Shown here: positions 44,679-53,158 of the stretch, one piece after another
How the letters are laid out: the number at the start of each line of letters is the position of its first letter
Numbering within the stretch: position 1 is the stretch's first letter
Assembly (NCBI GenBank): GCA_013204985.1
Contig: JABMLG010000003.1
Coordinates: forward strand, 583,122-647,121
Direction of reading: 5' to 3'
Source of the DNA: Microbacteriaceae bacterium VKM Ac-2855
Lineage (GTDB): Bacteria > Actinomycetota > Actinomycetes > Actinomycetales > Microbacteriaceae
DNA: 64,000 nt
Position numbers and translations under genes: made by a program
Notes under the pieces: generated by a model
What the model was told of the DNA's origin: nothing
What the model saw: only the letters and a program-made list of their open reading frames with translations
Database searches by the model: none

Positions 44679-44830
44679 ACCCCCGGGTGCCGACTGAGCG
44701 GGCACCGTCGCAGTCGCGGTCGCGCCCGACCGCTGAACCTTCGGTACCGGCTGAGCTGCGGTCGGGCGGCCTCGCGGACGCGATCGTTCGAGCATCGCCC
44801 CGCGCGCTGTCGGGACGGTAGTCTGAATTC

Positions 44831-44938
44831 ATGCTTGCTCTCGAACTCTTCTACCTGGGTCTGCTGGGCCTGGCGAGCCTCGCGATCGCCTGGGTCTCCG
44901 GCATCGTCGTCTACAAGCTCTACCGCGGCCAGCGCTGA
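44831..44938 (+). CDS. 35-residue single-pass membrane peptide
   Basis: Encodes MLALELFYLGLLGLASLAIA followed by WVSGIVVYKLYRGQR: one long hydrophobic helix with a basic C-terminal end. A TAGTCT box lies exactly six bases before the ATG, a convincing leaderless promoter. The stop is eight bases before the nitrobindin-like gene, so it is probably its operon leader. Too short for most annotation cut-offs; no family is recognised. Confidence 0.65.
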   Translation: MLALELFYLGLLGLASLAIAWVSGIVVYKLYRGQR

Positions 44939-44946
44939 GTTCGGGA

Positions 44947-45561
44947 GTGATCAACCTCCCCACGGGCCTGCCGGCCGAACTCGTCCCGCTCTCCTGGCTG
45001 CTCGGAGTGTGGGAAGGCTCCGGGGTGCTCGACTACACGATCGGGGATGACGTGGTGCAGGCCGAGTTCGGCCATCGCATCAGCTTCAGCTATGACGGTC
45101 TGCCGTACCTCAACTACAGCTCCTACACCTGGCTGCTCGACGACGACGGCGACGGCGAGTTCGGCCCCAAGCCACTCGTCAGCGAGATGGGTTATTGGCG
45201 CCTGAGCCGATCGCTCACCGACGCGGATGCCGGTCCGGCGATGCTGCCCGGCCGCGGCGGTCCTGCGTTCCCCGACGCCGAGTCGGTCGAGACCCTGCGC
45301 AACGCCAACGACGGCTTCGACGTCGAGGTCTCCCTGGTCCACCCCGACGGCGTCAGCGAGCTGTATCTCGGCCAGGTCAAGGGTCCCCGGATCGATATGG
45401 CGACGGATGCGGTGATGCGCACGGCCGCCGCGAAGGACTACGCCGCCGCCACTCGTCTCTACGGTCTCGTCGACAACCACCTGCTGTGGGCGTGGGACAT
45501 CGCTGCGCTCGGCCAGGGGCTGCGCACGCACGCATCCGGACGGCTCGCTCGTGTCGACTGA
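44947..45561 (+). CDS. Nitrobindin-like heme/FABP-family protein
   Basis: 204 residues of the beta-barrel FABP-like family. The family start PTGLPAELVPLSWLLGVWEG continues SGV, the GxWxGxG signature; later segments SYTWLLDDDGDGEFGPKPLV and GYWRLSR are typical. Bacterial members bind ferric heme through a His near the C-terminus and react with NO or peroxynitrite; the C-terminal GLRTHASGRL has a His but its role is inferred. The gene overlaps ygfZ, the same neighbourhood as Rv0813c in Mycobacterium. Confidence 0.88.
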   Translation: MINLPTGLPAELVPLSWLLGVWEGSGVLDYTIGDDVVQAEFGHRISFSYDGLPYLNYSSYTWLLDDDGDGEFGPKPLVSEMGYWRLSRSLTDADAGPAMLPGRGGPAFPDAESVETLRNANDGFDVEVSLVHPDGVSELYLGQVKGPRIDMATDAVMRTAAAKDYAAATRLYGLVDNHLLWAWDIAALGQGLRTHASGRLARVD

Positions 45562-46687
45562 GGCGCGCGACCCGTTCCTCGACCTGCCGAGCGCGGTCGT
45601 CGGTGCGAGCCAGGCAGAACCGGGCGTCCCCGCGCACTACGGCGAACCCTCGCGCGAGCAGCGCGCGCTGGCCGCTGGTCGCGCGATCGTCGATCTCGGC
45701 GGGCGCGGTGTCGTCACCGTCACCGGACCGGATCGGCTGACCTGGCTCGACTCGGTCACCAGCCAAGCGATCGCGGCGCTCGCGCCCGGTGAGAGCGCCG
45801 AGACCCTGCTGCTGGACCCGAGTGGACGCATCGAGCACGTCATCCGGCTGCTCGACGACGGCGTCAGCACGTGGTTGCTGCTCGACCGCGACGAGACGGC
45901 GCCCCTGGCCGCCTGGCTCGACCGGATGCGTTTTATGCTGCGCGTCGAGATCGCCGATCGCACGGAGGAATACGCGACGATCGGCTACCTCGAGATCGAG
46001 GGCGGCACAGCATCCGTCGATCCCGCCGCACCGAACGGGGTTCCGCTGCTCTGGCGCGACCCGTGGAGTGCCGTGCAGGCGGGCGGATGGCAGTACGCGA
46101 CCACCGCCGAGCATCCCTCCACCGACTGGCCGTATCGCGAAGTGCTCGTCGAGCGCTCGGCGCTCGCTGCCGTCGCCGCCGGTGCCGGCTCGGGTGTCGC
46201 CGGATCCGACGCGCTCGAGGCCCTGCGGATCGCGGCCTGGCGCCCTCGGCACACGACCGAGGTCGACGACCGCACGATCCCGCACGAACTCGACCTGCTG
46301 CGCTCCTCCGTGCATCTCGCCAAGGGCTGCTACCGCGGGCAGGAGACCGTGGCCAAGGTGCACAATCTCGGCCACCCGCCGCGCCGCCTGGTGTTCTTGC
46401 ACCTCGACGGCTCCGAATCCGTACTGCCCGCTCGCGACGACGTCGTGTTCGCTCGCAAGGGCGGCGAAGACGTCGAGGTCGGACGCATCACGGCCAGCGC
46501 GTGGCATTACGAGGACGGCCCGATCGCGCTCGCCGTGATCAAGCGCTCGGTCCCGGTCGAGCTCACCCTGACCGTGCGAAGCGACAACGCCTCCGTCGCT
46601 GCAGCCCAGACCGTCATCGTTCCGCCGGGCGCGGGCGCCGAGGCCGACGTGCCCCGGTTGCCCCGACTCGGCGCGCGAACGAGGTAG
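45551..46687 (+). CDS. ygfZ: YgfZ/GcvT-like folate-binding protein
   Basis: 378 residues, aminomethyltransferase-like fold. The hallmark KGCYRGQETVAKVHNLGHPP is present near residue 257. YgfZ uses folate and assists synthesis or repair of iron-sulfur enzymes. The start of the fold (GRAIVDLGGRGVVTVTGPDR; WLDSVTSQ) is complete. The GTG start overlaps the nitrobindin-like gene, indicating co-translation. Confidence 0.9.
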   Translation: MSTEARDPFLDLPSAVVGASQAEPGVPAHYGEPSREQRALAAGRAIVDLGGRGVVTVTGPDRLTWLDSVTSQAIAALAPGESAETLLLDPSGRIEHVIRLLDDGVSTWLLLDRDETAPLAAWLDRMRFMLRVEIADRTEEYATIGYLEIEGGTASVDPAAPNGVPLLWRDPWSAVQAGGWQYATTAEHPSTDWPYREVLVERSALAAVAAGAGSGVAGSDALEALRIAAWRPRHTTEVDDRTIPHELDLLRSSVHLAKGCYRGQETVAKVHNLGHPPRRLVFLHLDGSESVLPARDDVVFARKGGEDVEVGRITASAWHYEDGPIALAVIKRSVPVELTLTVRSDNASVAAAQTVIVPPGAGAEADVPRLPRLGARTR

Positions 46688-46695
46688 GGCACAGC

Positions 46696-47823
46696 GTGGT
46701 GGCCCCCAGCCCTCGGGCGGACACGGCCACCGCTTCGATGCGACGTACGCGTCAGTGGCGCCGGCGGCTCGATCCGACACCCGGGGTCCTCCGCGCCGCT
46801 CGGTCGGTGCCGGCGACGGTGCAGATCGTCATCGCGGCGCTCCTGGCCTACTCCGTCGCGCACTTCGTCTTCGACCATCCGACGCCGGCGCTCTCGCTCA
46901 CGGTCACGATCTCGAGCCTCGGTTTCGGCCGCGACGCCCGCCCCAAGCGCGTGGCCGAAGCGGCGATCGGCATGATCATCGGCATCGCGTTGAGCGAGAC
47001 GTTCCTGCTGCTGTGGGGCACCGGCGTCTGGCAGCTGGGCGTTGTGCTCCTGGTGGTGTTCACCGTCGCGCGCTCCCTGTCGCCGTCGGCCGGATTCGCG
47101 GTGGCGGCCGGGATGCAGGCGATGCTGGTGATGGTGCTGCCCGCTCCCGACGGCGGCGTGTACACCCGCAGTATCGACGGTCTGGTCGGTGGGCTGGCGG
47201 CGCTGCTGTGCACCGTCGTCGTTCCGCGCAACCCCGTGCGACTGGCGCGTCGCGACGCGCGGATGCTGATCGCCGAGCTGGAGGCGACGCTCGCCTCCCT
47301 CGTCTCGGCCCTGCGCGGAGCCGACGTACCCTCCGCCGAGAACGCGCTCGAGCGGATCCGCCGCAGCCAGCCCCTGATCGACGGGTGGACCTCGTCCCTG
47401 GAGGCTGCGCTCGGCGTGGTTCGGCTGTCGCCCTTCCTCCGCCGCCATCGTCCGGCCCTCGAGCGACAACTGCGGATGCTCGCCGCGCTCGATCTGGCTA
47501 CCCGCAATCTGCGGATCATCGCCCGGCGCACCGAGTTCTTGGTGCGCGACGGGCAGCCGCGGCCCGAGATCGCCGAGCTGCTCTCGTCCGTGACGACGGG
47601 GATCAACCTCATCGGACAGTCGCTCACGGTCGAGCGGGCGACGGTGATGGCTCGGCAGGATCTCACGTTGATCGCCGTGACGCTCGATCCTCAGCGCATC
47701 GTGCCCGATGGTCGGATCGCCGACAAGACGCTCGTCGTGCTGCTGCGCCCCTTCGTGGTCGACCTGCTCACCGCCGCCGGTATGGACGCCGACGAGGCCC
47801 GCGCCGCCCTGCCCCCGCTCTGA
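46696..47823 (+). CDS. FUSC/aromatic-acid-exporter-like membrane protein
   Basis: 375 residues from the GTG at 46696 (the next GTG, or the ATG at 46738, are possible). The N-terminal third has four to six hydrophobic helices (TVQIVIAALLAYSVAHFVF; LGVVLLVVFTVARSLS; GFAVAAGMQAMLVMVLP; LVGGLAALLCTVVVP) containing the RDARPKRVAEAAIGMIIGIA loop seen in FUSC proteins. The rest is a soluble helical domain. Family members are thought to export aromatic acids or to act in envelope physiology. Nine bases after ygfZ. Confidence 0.8.
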   Translation: MVAPSPRADTATASMRRTRQWRRRLDPTPGVLRAARSVPATVQIVIAALLAYSVAHFVFDHPTPALSLTVTISSLGFGRDARPKRVAEAAIGMIIGIALSETFLLLWGTGVWQLGVVLLVVFTVARSLSPSAGFAVAAGMQAMLVMVLPAPDGGVYTRSIDGLVGGLAALLCTVVVPRNPVRLARRDARMLIAELEATLASLVSALRGADVPSAENALERIRRSQPLIDGWTSSLEAALGVVRLSPFLRRHRPALERQLRMLAALDLATRNLRIIARRTEFLVRDGQPRPEIAELLSSVTTGINLIGQSLTVERATVMARQDLTLIAVTLDPQRIVPDGRIADKTLVVLLRPFVVDLLTAAGMDADEARAALPPL

Positions 47824-47868
47824 GCGCCGCCCGCACCCTGAGCCCTGCCCCCGGCCGACCTCCTACCT

Positions 47869-47939
47869 GCGAGGGACCCCTCCTGTGCGCGTCGGACCCG
47901 CCCAGAGCGGGTCCGACGCGCACAGAAGGGGTCCCTCGC
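47869..47939. repeat. Dispersed palindrome, GCGAGGGACC family, copy 2
   Basis: A nearly perfect 71-bp palindrome: GCGAGGGACCCCT at one end, AGGGGTCCCTCGC at the other, and GTCGGACCCGC / GCGGGTCCGAC flanking CCAGA in the centre. It lies between convergent genes and could terminate both. Ends and centre match the palindrome at 10970-11038. Confidence 0.8.
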
Positions 47940-47954
47940 AGGGAGCAGGCGACG

Positions 47955-48995
47955 CTAGGCGCTCGTGGCGTCGCGCACTTCGCCGACGAGCTCCTCGATG
48001 ATGTCCTCGAGGAAGAGCACGCCGGTCGTGCGGCCCTCCGCATCCGAGACGCGGGCGACGTGAGCTCCCCGGCGACGCAGCGCCTCCAGCGCGTCCTCCA
48101 GCTCGGCCCCGGCGAAGGCCGACGCGAGCCGGCGGATGCGCTTGGCCGGCACCGGCGCGGCGAACGCCTCCTGCGCGGTGAGGTCGAGCACGTCCTTCAG
48201 GTGCAGGTAGCCGCTCGGCTCGCCGTCCGTGTCCGTGAGGATGTAGCGCGAGTAGCCGTGTTCGGCAACAGCCCGGCGGATATCGGCCGGACTGGCGCTC
48301 GCCGGCAGCAGCACCATCTCACTGAGCGGCACCGCCACATCCGCCACGGTCTTGGTCGTGAACTCGAACGCCGCCGTGAGCGTGCCCGAAGCGTCCACCA
48401 GCACACCCTCGCGGGTCGACTGCTGCACGATGTTCGCGACCTCGTCGAGGGTGTAGGCGCTCGTCGCCTCGTCCTTCGGCTCGACCTTGAACAGGCGCAG
48501 GATCCCGTTCGCGAGCGCGTTCAGCGTCCAGATCACCGGCTTGAAGACGCGTGCGACCAGCACGAGCGGCGGGGCCAGGATGAGGGCGGCGCGCGTCGGC
48601 ACCGAGAACGAGATGTTCTTCGGCACCATCTCGCCGAGCACGACGTGCAGGAAGGTGACCAGCAGGAGCGCCACAATGAACGCGATCACGCCGATCGCCT
48701 CACCCGAGAGCGAGGTGAAGCCGAGCGGGATCTCCAGCAAGTGGTGGATCGCCGGTTCGGAGACGTTGAGGATCACCAGAGAACACACGGTGATGCCGAG
48801 CTGGCTCGTGGCGAGCATCAGGGTCGCGTGCTCCATCGCCCACAGGGTGGTCTTCGCGGCACGGCCACCCGCCTCCGCCTTCGGCTCGATCTGCGAGCGA
48901 CGGGCCGAGATGACGGCGAACTCGGCGCCGACGAAGAAGGCGTTGACCACGAGAAGCACAACGAGCCAGATGATGCCGGGCAGGTACTCATTCAT
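47955..48995 (-). CDS. CNNM/CBS-pair membrane protein (second)
   Basis: 346 residues. The CNNM transmembrane domain (IIWLVVLLVVNAFFVGAEFA; LGITVCSLVILNVSEPAI; VVLGEMVPKNISFSVP with the invariant Pro-Lys-Asn) is followed by a Bateman pair of CBS motifs (about 205-335: YSRYILTDTDGEPSGYLHLK; VARVSDAEGRTTGVLFLEDI). No C-terminal CorC domain remains, unlike its upstream paralogue. Likely magnesium or other divalent-cation transport. It overlaps the upstream paralogue by 8 bp. Confidence 0.9.
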   Translation of the reverse strand: MNEYLPGIIWLVVLLVVNAFFVGAEFAVISARRSQIEPKAEAGGRAAKTTLWAMEHATLMLATSQLGITVCSLVILNVSEPAIHHLLEIPLGFTSLSGEAIGVIAFIVALLLVTFLHVVLGEMVPKNISFSVPTRAALILAPPLVLVARVFKPVIWTLNALANGILRLFKVEPKDEATSAYTLDEVANIVQQSTREGVLVDASGTLTAAFEFTTKTVADVAVPLSEMVLLPASASPADIRRAVAEHGYSRYILTDTDGEPSGYLHLKDVLDLTAQEAFAAPVPAKRIRRLASAFAGAELEDALEALRRRGAHVARVSDAEGRTTGVLFLEDIIEELVGEVRDATSA

Positions 48996-50322
48996 GGCGT
49001 GCTCCTTCGATCAGGCTGTCGACGAGTCCGTCGTGGTCGGGGGTGAATCGAAGCCGGTCGACGTGGGTGCCGTCGACGCGTTCGACGCGCAGCACACCGC
49101 CGCCGATGACGACCTCATCACCCAGCTCGGGGATGCGGTCGAGCTGGTCGGTGACGAATCCGGCGATCGTGTCGTAGTCCTCGCCATCCGGCACAGCGAC
49201 TCCGGTGCGTTCCAGCAGCTCGTCGGGGCGCAACGCGGCGTCGAAGGTCAGCGAACGACCGGAGTGCACCACGCCCGTTCGAGCGCGGTCGTGCTCGTCC
49301 TCCAGCTCGCCGACGATCTCCTCCACGAGATCCTCCAGGGTGACGATGCCAGCGGTGCCGCCGTGCTCGTCCGCGACGATGGCGACCTGCAGACCCTGTG
49401 CACGCAGCACACCGAGGAGCGCGTCGACGCCCATTGATTCGGGGACGCGGAGCGGCTCACCCATCAGCTCGGCGGCGGTCGTGCCCGCTCGCCGATCGGT
49501 GTCGAGCGCGAAAGCCTGCTTCATGTGCAGCACGCCGAGAACGTCGTCCGAATCGCGACCGATCACCGGGAAGCGCGAGAAGCCCGTCGCGGTGGCGAGC
49601 GTGATGATTTCCTCGGCCGTATCGGCCGCGGCGACGGATCGCATCCGCACGCGCGGGGTCATCACGTCGGCGGCCGACAGCTCGGAGAAGCGGAGGGTGC
49701 GGTGCAGCAGCGCGGCGTGGTCGCGATCGAGCGAGCCTTCGAGCGCGGAGCGGCGCACGAGCGAACTCAGTTCCTCGGCGCTGCGCGCGCCCGACAGTTC
49801 TTCCTTCGGTTCGATGCCGAACGAGCGGATGATCGCATTCGCCGTGTTGTTGAAGAGCGAGATCACCGGCCGGAAGACCGCGGTGAACAGCGTCTGGAAC
49901 GGCACCACGAACTTCGCGGTCGCCAGAGGCAGCGCGAGCGCGAAGTTCTTGGGAACCAGTTCACCGATCACCATCGAGAAGATGGTGGCGAGCAGGATGC
50001 CGACCACGGCGCCGATCCCGGGCACGACGGCCTCGGGAACGCCGATGCCGAGGAGCGGTCCGCGCAGCAGCGAGCTGATCGCCGGCTCGAACGTGTAGCC
50101 GGTGAGCAGCGTCGTGAGCGTGATGCCCAACTGCGCGCCGGAGAGGTGGGTCGACGTGATCTTCAGCGCCGAGATGGTCGGGGCGAGGCCCTTCTCACCG
50201 CGGTCGCGGCGCGCCTCGAGGTCGTTGCGGTCGAGATTGACCAGCGCGAATTCGGAGGCGACGAACATTCCGGTGCCCGCGGTCAGCACGAGGCCGACGG
50301 CGAGCATGGCGAGCTCAAACAA
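48988..50322 (-). CDS. CNNM/CBS/CorC_HlyC membrane protein (first)
   Basis: 444 residues with three parts: CNNM membrane domain (GTGMFVASEFALVNLDRNDL; LGITLTTLLTGYTFEP; MVIGELVPKNFALALP), CBS pair (VMTPRVRMRSVAAADTAEEI; GFSRFPVIGRD; VDALLGVLRAQGLQVAIVAD with EHGGTAGIVTLEDLVEEIVG) and a C-terminal CorC_HlyC domain (EDYDTIAGFVTDQLDRIPEL). Often labelled hemolysin-like, but ion transport is better supported. The tandem pair suggests a heteromeric transporter. Confidence 0.92.
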   Translation of the reverse strand: MFELAMLAVGLVLTAGTGMFVASEFALVNLDRNDLEARRDRGEKGLAPTISALKITSTHLSGAQLGITLTTLLTGYTFEPAISSLLRGPLLGIGVPEAVVPGIGAVVGILLATIFSMVIGELVPKNFALALPLATAKFVVPFQTLFTAVFRPVISLFNNTANAIIRSFGIEPKEELSGARSAEELSSLVRRSALEGSLDRDHAALLHRTLRFSELSAADVMTPRVRMRSVAAADTAEEIITLATATGFSRFPVIGRDSDDVLGVLHMKQAFALDTDRRAGTTAAELMGEPLRVPESMGVDALLGVLRAQGLQVAIVADEHGGTAGIVTLEDLVEEIVGELEDEHDRARTGVVHSGRSLTFDAALRPDELLERTGVAVPDGEDYDTIAGFVTDQLDRIPELGDEVVIGGGVLRVERVDGTHVDRLRFTPDHDGLVDSLIEGARHE

Positions 50323-50518
50323 CGATCAGCCCCTCTCGTGCCGCGGGGGAGAGGGGCTCGGGCTTGTGGCTGGGAGGGTCATCCATTGTGCGAGCCACCG
50401 TAGCGGTCATTTCTCTGAAAGTCCTCACAGACGAAGAGTCGTGGCCGTGAGTGGGTGAAAGCTGCAACTTCTAGGGAGGAGGGCAGGGCGGGCCGGCCGG
50501 GCGGGGCGGCCCAGCCGC
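50323..50518. other. Intergenic region between methyltransferase and CNNM genes
   Basis: Contains the leader of the leftward CNNM operon and a GC-rich run (about 50468-50518) with GGGCCGGCC and GGCGGCCC that could terminate the leftward methyltransferase gene. No gene is seen. Confidence 0.3.
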
Positions 50519-51337
50519 TCAGGCCGGCGGGGCGGGTGCGACGCAGGCCCACGGCAGCGACACCTCGCCCAGGCGCCAGCGCCGCGGACCGGCCAGCACC
50601 GGCCAGCCGGCGTCGCGCAGCGCGCGCACGGTGGCGAGCCAGCGTTGCGTCGGGCCGTAGACCGCGAGCGCTGCGTGGTTGCGCCAGCCGCGGTCGAGCT
50701 GGCTCATCAGGGCGTGAACCGGCTCACCCGGCACGTTGTGGTGGATGAGCGCCTTCGGCAGTCGCTCCGCCGCGATCGAGGGCCACTCCAGCTCGGCGAG
50801 TCGGAGCGAGATGGTCAGTCGCCGCGGACCTTCCGGGTCGAGATCGATCCAGGTCGAGATACGCCCGATCTCGTCGCAGGTCCCCTCGACGAGCATTCCC
50901 TCCGGTTCGAGCCTGCCGAGCATCGTGGCCCAGGCGGCGGGAACCTGCTCCTCGTCGTACTGGCGCAGCACGTTGAACGCGCGGATGATCGTGGCGCGAC
51001 GACCGTCGGGGAGCGGCGTCTCGAATCCGCCGTGCCCGAACCGCACCGGGAGGTCGTTCGCGAACGTCGTGCGACCCGCGCGCACCTCGGCGAGTTGCGC
51101 ATCCGCCCGCTCGACACGGCTCGGCTCGATCTCGAGCCCCACTACCTCGGTGGCCGCATTCGCCGCGCGCAATCGGCGTGCCAGCTCGAACGCGGTCACG
51201 CCACTGGCGCCGAAACCGAGATCGACGACGAGCGGATGCGGATGACGGCGCAATTCGGGCTGCTCGGCGATCCAGCGGTCGACGCGACGGAGCCGGTTGG
51301 TGCCCGTCGTCCCGCGGGTCACGGCACCGATCGGCAT
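50519..51337 (-). CDS. SAM-dependent methyltransferase-like protein
   Basis: 272 residues from the ATG at 51337, because TACCCT lies six bases upstream (leaderless); an in-frame start 11 codons earlier is less likely. The Rossmann-type core has HPLVVDLGFGASGVTAFELA (SAM loop) and TEVVGLEIEPSRVERAD (acidic residue ending strand 2), then ATIIRAFNVLRQYDEEQVPA and LEPEGMLVEGTCDEIGR. The substrate is unknown. Divergent from gpmA. Confidence 0.82.
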   Translation of the reverse strand: MPIGAVTRGTTGTNRLRRVDRWIAEQPELRRHPHPLVVDLGFGASGVTAFELARRLRAANAATEVVGLEIEPSRVERADAQLAEVRAGRTTFANDLPVRFGHGGFETPLPDGRRATIIRAFNVLRQYDEEQVPAAWATMLGRLEPEGMLVEGTCDEIGRISTWIDLDPEGPRRLTISLRLAELEWPSIAAERLPKALIHHNVPGEPVHALMSQLDRGWRNHAALAVYGPTQRWLATVRALRDAGWPVLAGPRRWRLGEVSLPWACVAPAPPA

Positions 51338-51444
51338 GGCACAAGGGTAGTCGGATGCGCCGTCCGGCACGGCGCCGTCTCTCCGCTCGCGCCGCTCGCC
51401 GCGGGCTCCCCTTCCGTTCGCGCCGTCTCGCTAAACTCTGACCC

Positions 51445-52197
51445 ATGTCCGAGACTTACACCCTCATCCTCGTGCGCCATGGCAACAGCGAGTGGAATCA
51501 GAAGAACCTCTTCACCGGATGGGTCGACGTGCGACTCACCGAGCAGGGGATCGCGGAGGCCAAGCGCGCCGGCGAGCTCATCGCCGAGGCCGGCCTCAAG
51601 CCCGACATCGTCTACACGTCGCGGCAGACCCGCGCGATCCAGACCGCGAACCTTGCGCTCGAAGAGGCCGACCGCCTCTGGATCGACGTGAAGCGCTCGT
51701 GGCGGCTCAACGAGCGCCACTACGGCGCGCTGCAGGGCAAGGACAAGGCGCAGACGCTCGCCGAGTACGGCGCCGAGCAGTTCCAGACCTGGCGTCGCTC
51801 GTTCGACGTGCCGCCGCCCCCGCTCGACGACGACGACCAGTACTCGCAGGCGCACGACGAGCGCTACGCCGACCTCGGCGACGCTCTTCCGCGCACCGAG
51901 TCGCTCAAGCTCGTGATCGAGCGGATGCTGCCGTACTGGGAGTCCGACATCAAGCCCGACCTCGCCGCCGGTAAGACGGTCATGATCACCGCGCACGGCA
52001 ACTCGCTGCGCGCCCTCGTCAAGACCCTCGACGGCATCTCCGACGCCGACATCGCCGAGCTGAACATCCCGACCGGCATCCCGCTCGTCTACACGCTCGA
52101 CGAGAACTTCGAGCCCATCGGCACCGCCGCCTACCTCGACCCCGAGGCCGCCGCCGCGGGAGCCGCCGCTGTCGCCGCTCAGGGCGCGAAGAAGTAG
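51445..52197 (+). CDS. gpmA: 2,3-bisphosphoglycerate-dependent phosphoglycerate mutase
   Basis: 250 residues. Interconverts 3- and 2-phosphoglycerate in glycolysis. The catalytic [19 protein letters not shown] (phosphorylated His12) and [20 protein letters not shown] with the second His are intact, and [13 protein letters not shown] is the characteristic dPGM segment. TAAACT lies seven bases before the ATG. In Mycobacterium the homologue gpm1 precedes senX3-regX3; here phoU is inserted between them. Confidence 0.96.
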   Translation: MSETYTLILVRHGNSEWNQKNLFTGWVDVRLTEQGIAEAKRAGELIAEAGLKPDIVYTSRQTRAIQTANLALEEADRLWIDVKRSWRLNERHYGALQGKDKAQTLAEYGAEQFQTWRRSFDVPPPPLDDDDQYSQAHDERYADLGDALPRTESLKLVIERMLPYWESDIKPDLAAGKTVMITAHGNSLRALVKTLDGISDADIAELNIPTGIPLVYTLDENFEPIGTAAYLDPEAAAAGAAAVAAQGAKK

Positions 52198-52221
52198 ACC
52201 CGGCGCCGACGCGCCACGACG

Positions 52222-52265
52222 AAGGGGGTTGTCACACCCTCCCCCGGGCCGGAGGGTCCACCCCC
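52222..52265. terminator. Terminator-like palindrome, GGGGGTTGTCAC family, copy 2
   Basis: AAGGGGGTTGTCACACCCTCC begins the element; an inner stem ACCCTCC / GGAGGGT is perfect, but the outer 3' arm is shortened (CCACCCCC instead of the full TGACAACCCCC), making this the degenerate copy. It lies between convergent gpmA and phoU. Confidence 0.65.
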
Positions 52266-52281
52266 ATCGTCGTGCTGCCGG

Positions 52282-52935
52282 CTAGGCGCCCGCGGGTACC
52301 CAGTCGCCTGTTGCGAGGTACTGCACCTTCTTGGCGATCGAGACCGCGTGGTCGCCGAAACGCTCGTGGTACCGGGATGCGAGGGTGGCATCGACCGTGT
52401 CGGCCGCCTGGCCCTTCCACGCTTCGCTCAGCACCTTGTCGAACACGCTCACGTGCAGCTCGTCGATCTTGTCGTCCTCGTCGCGGATCGCCTCCGCGAT
52501 GGCCGGGTCTTGCGTGCGCAGCAGCTCGGTGAGCTTCTGAGCGACCAACACGTCGAGGCGACCCATCTCGACGAAGGTGGGGCGCAGCGCCTTCGGCACC
52601 ACCTTGTCGGGGAAGCGGTAGCGCGAGAGCTGGGCGATGTGCTCGGCGATGTCGCCCATCCGCTCGAGCGAGGCGCTGATGCGCAGCGCCGACACGACGA
52701 TGCGCAGATCGCGCGCGACCGGGTTCTGCCGAGCGAGGATGTCGATGGCCAATTCGTCGAGGTTGATCGCGAGCTCGTCGATCCGTGCATCGTTGGCGAT
52801 CACCTCTTCCGCCAGGCTCACGTCCGAGTGGTTGAACGCCCGCGTGGCGTTCTCGATCGCCACCGCGACGAGACCGGAGATCTCGACGAGGCGGTCCTGA
52901 ACCTCTCGCAGCTCCTGCTGGAAAACTTCGCGCAT
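52282..52935 (-). CDS. phoU: Phosphate signalling protein PhoU
   Basis: 217 residues from the ATG at 52935. Two PhoU three-helix repeats (about 5-95 and 110-200), each with the E/D-x3-D metal pattern: ANDARIDELAINLDELAIDI and IRDEDDKIDELHVSVFDKVL. PhoU links the Pst transporter to the sensor kinase and restrains phosphate uptake. It is divergent from senX3-regX3. The open frame continues far upstream, but family similarity begins at MREVFQQELREVQDRL. Confidence 0.95.
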   Translation of the reverse strand: MREVFQQELREVQDRLVEISGLVAVAIENATRAFNHSDVSLAEEVIANDARIDELAINLDELAIDILARQNPVARDLRIVVSALRISASLERMGDIAEHIAQLSRYRFPDKVVPKALRPTFVEMGRLDVLVAQKLTELLRTQDPAIAEAIRDEDDKIDELHVSVFDKVLSEAWKGQAADTVDATLASRYHERFGDHAVSIAKKVQYLATGDWVPAGA

Positions 52936-53057
52936 CTTCTGTTCCGACCCTCTCTGCGGCACCGCGAGACTTCGGTGCCCATGCATGCAGGCGCGCACGA
53001 CGCACGACTGCGGACCCCACCGGTCACGGCGGAGGCCCGCCCATGATGACCACGGCA

Positions 53058-53086
53058 GGTTAACGAACGGTGCCGAACGCTTGAAC
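53058..53086 (-). promoter_or_regulatory. Degenerate PHO-box-like repeats, phoU/senX3 region
   Basis: GGTTAAC (53058), GGTGCCG (53069) and CTTGAAC (53080) are spaced exactly 11 bp apart and resemble GGTGAAC (6/7, 4/7, 5/7). This could be an autoregulatory RegX3 site, but the match is much weaker than at pstS. Confidence 0.35.
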
Positions 53087-53158
53087 AGTACCCGACCCTG
53101 GGCCCTCCGCCGGGGAAGCGGTAGGGGAACGGCTCGCGCCGTGGTTAGCTTTTGGATC

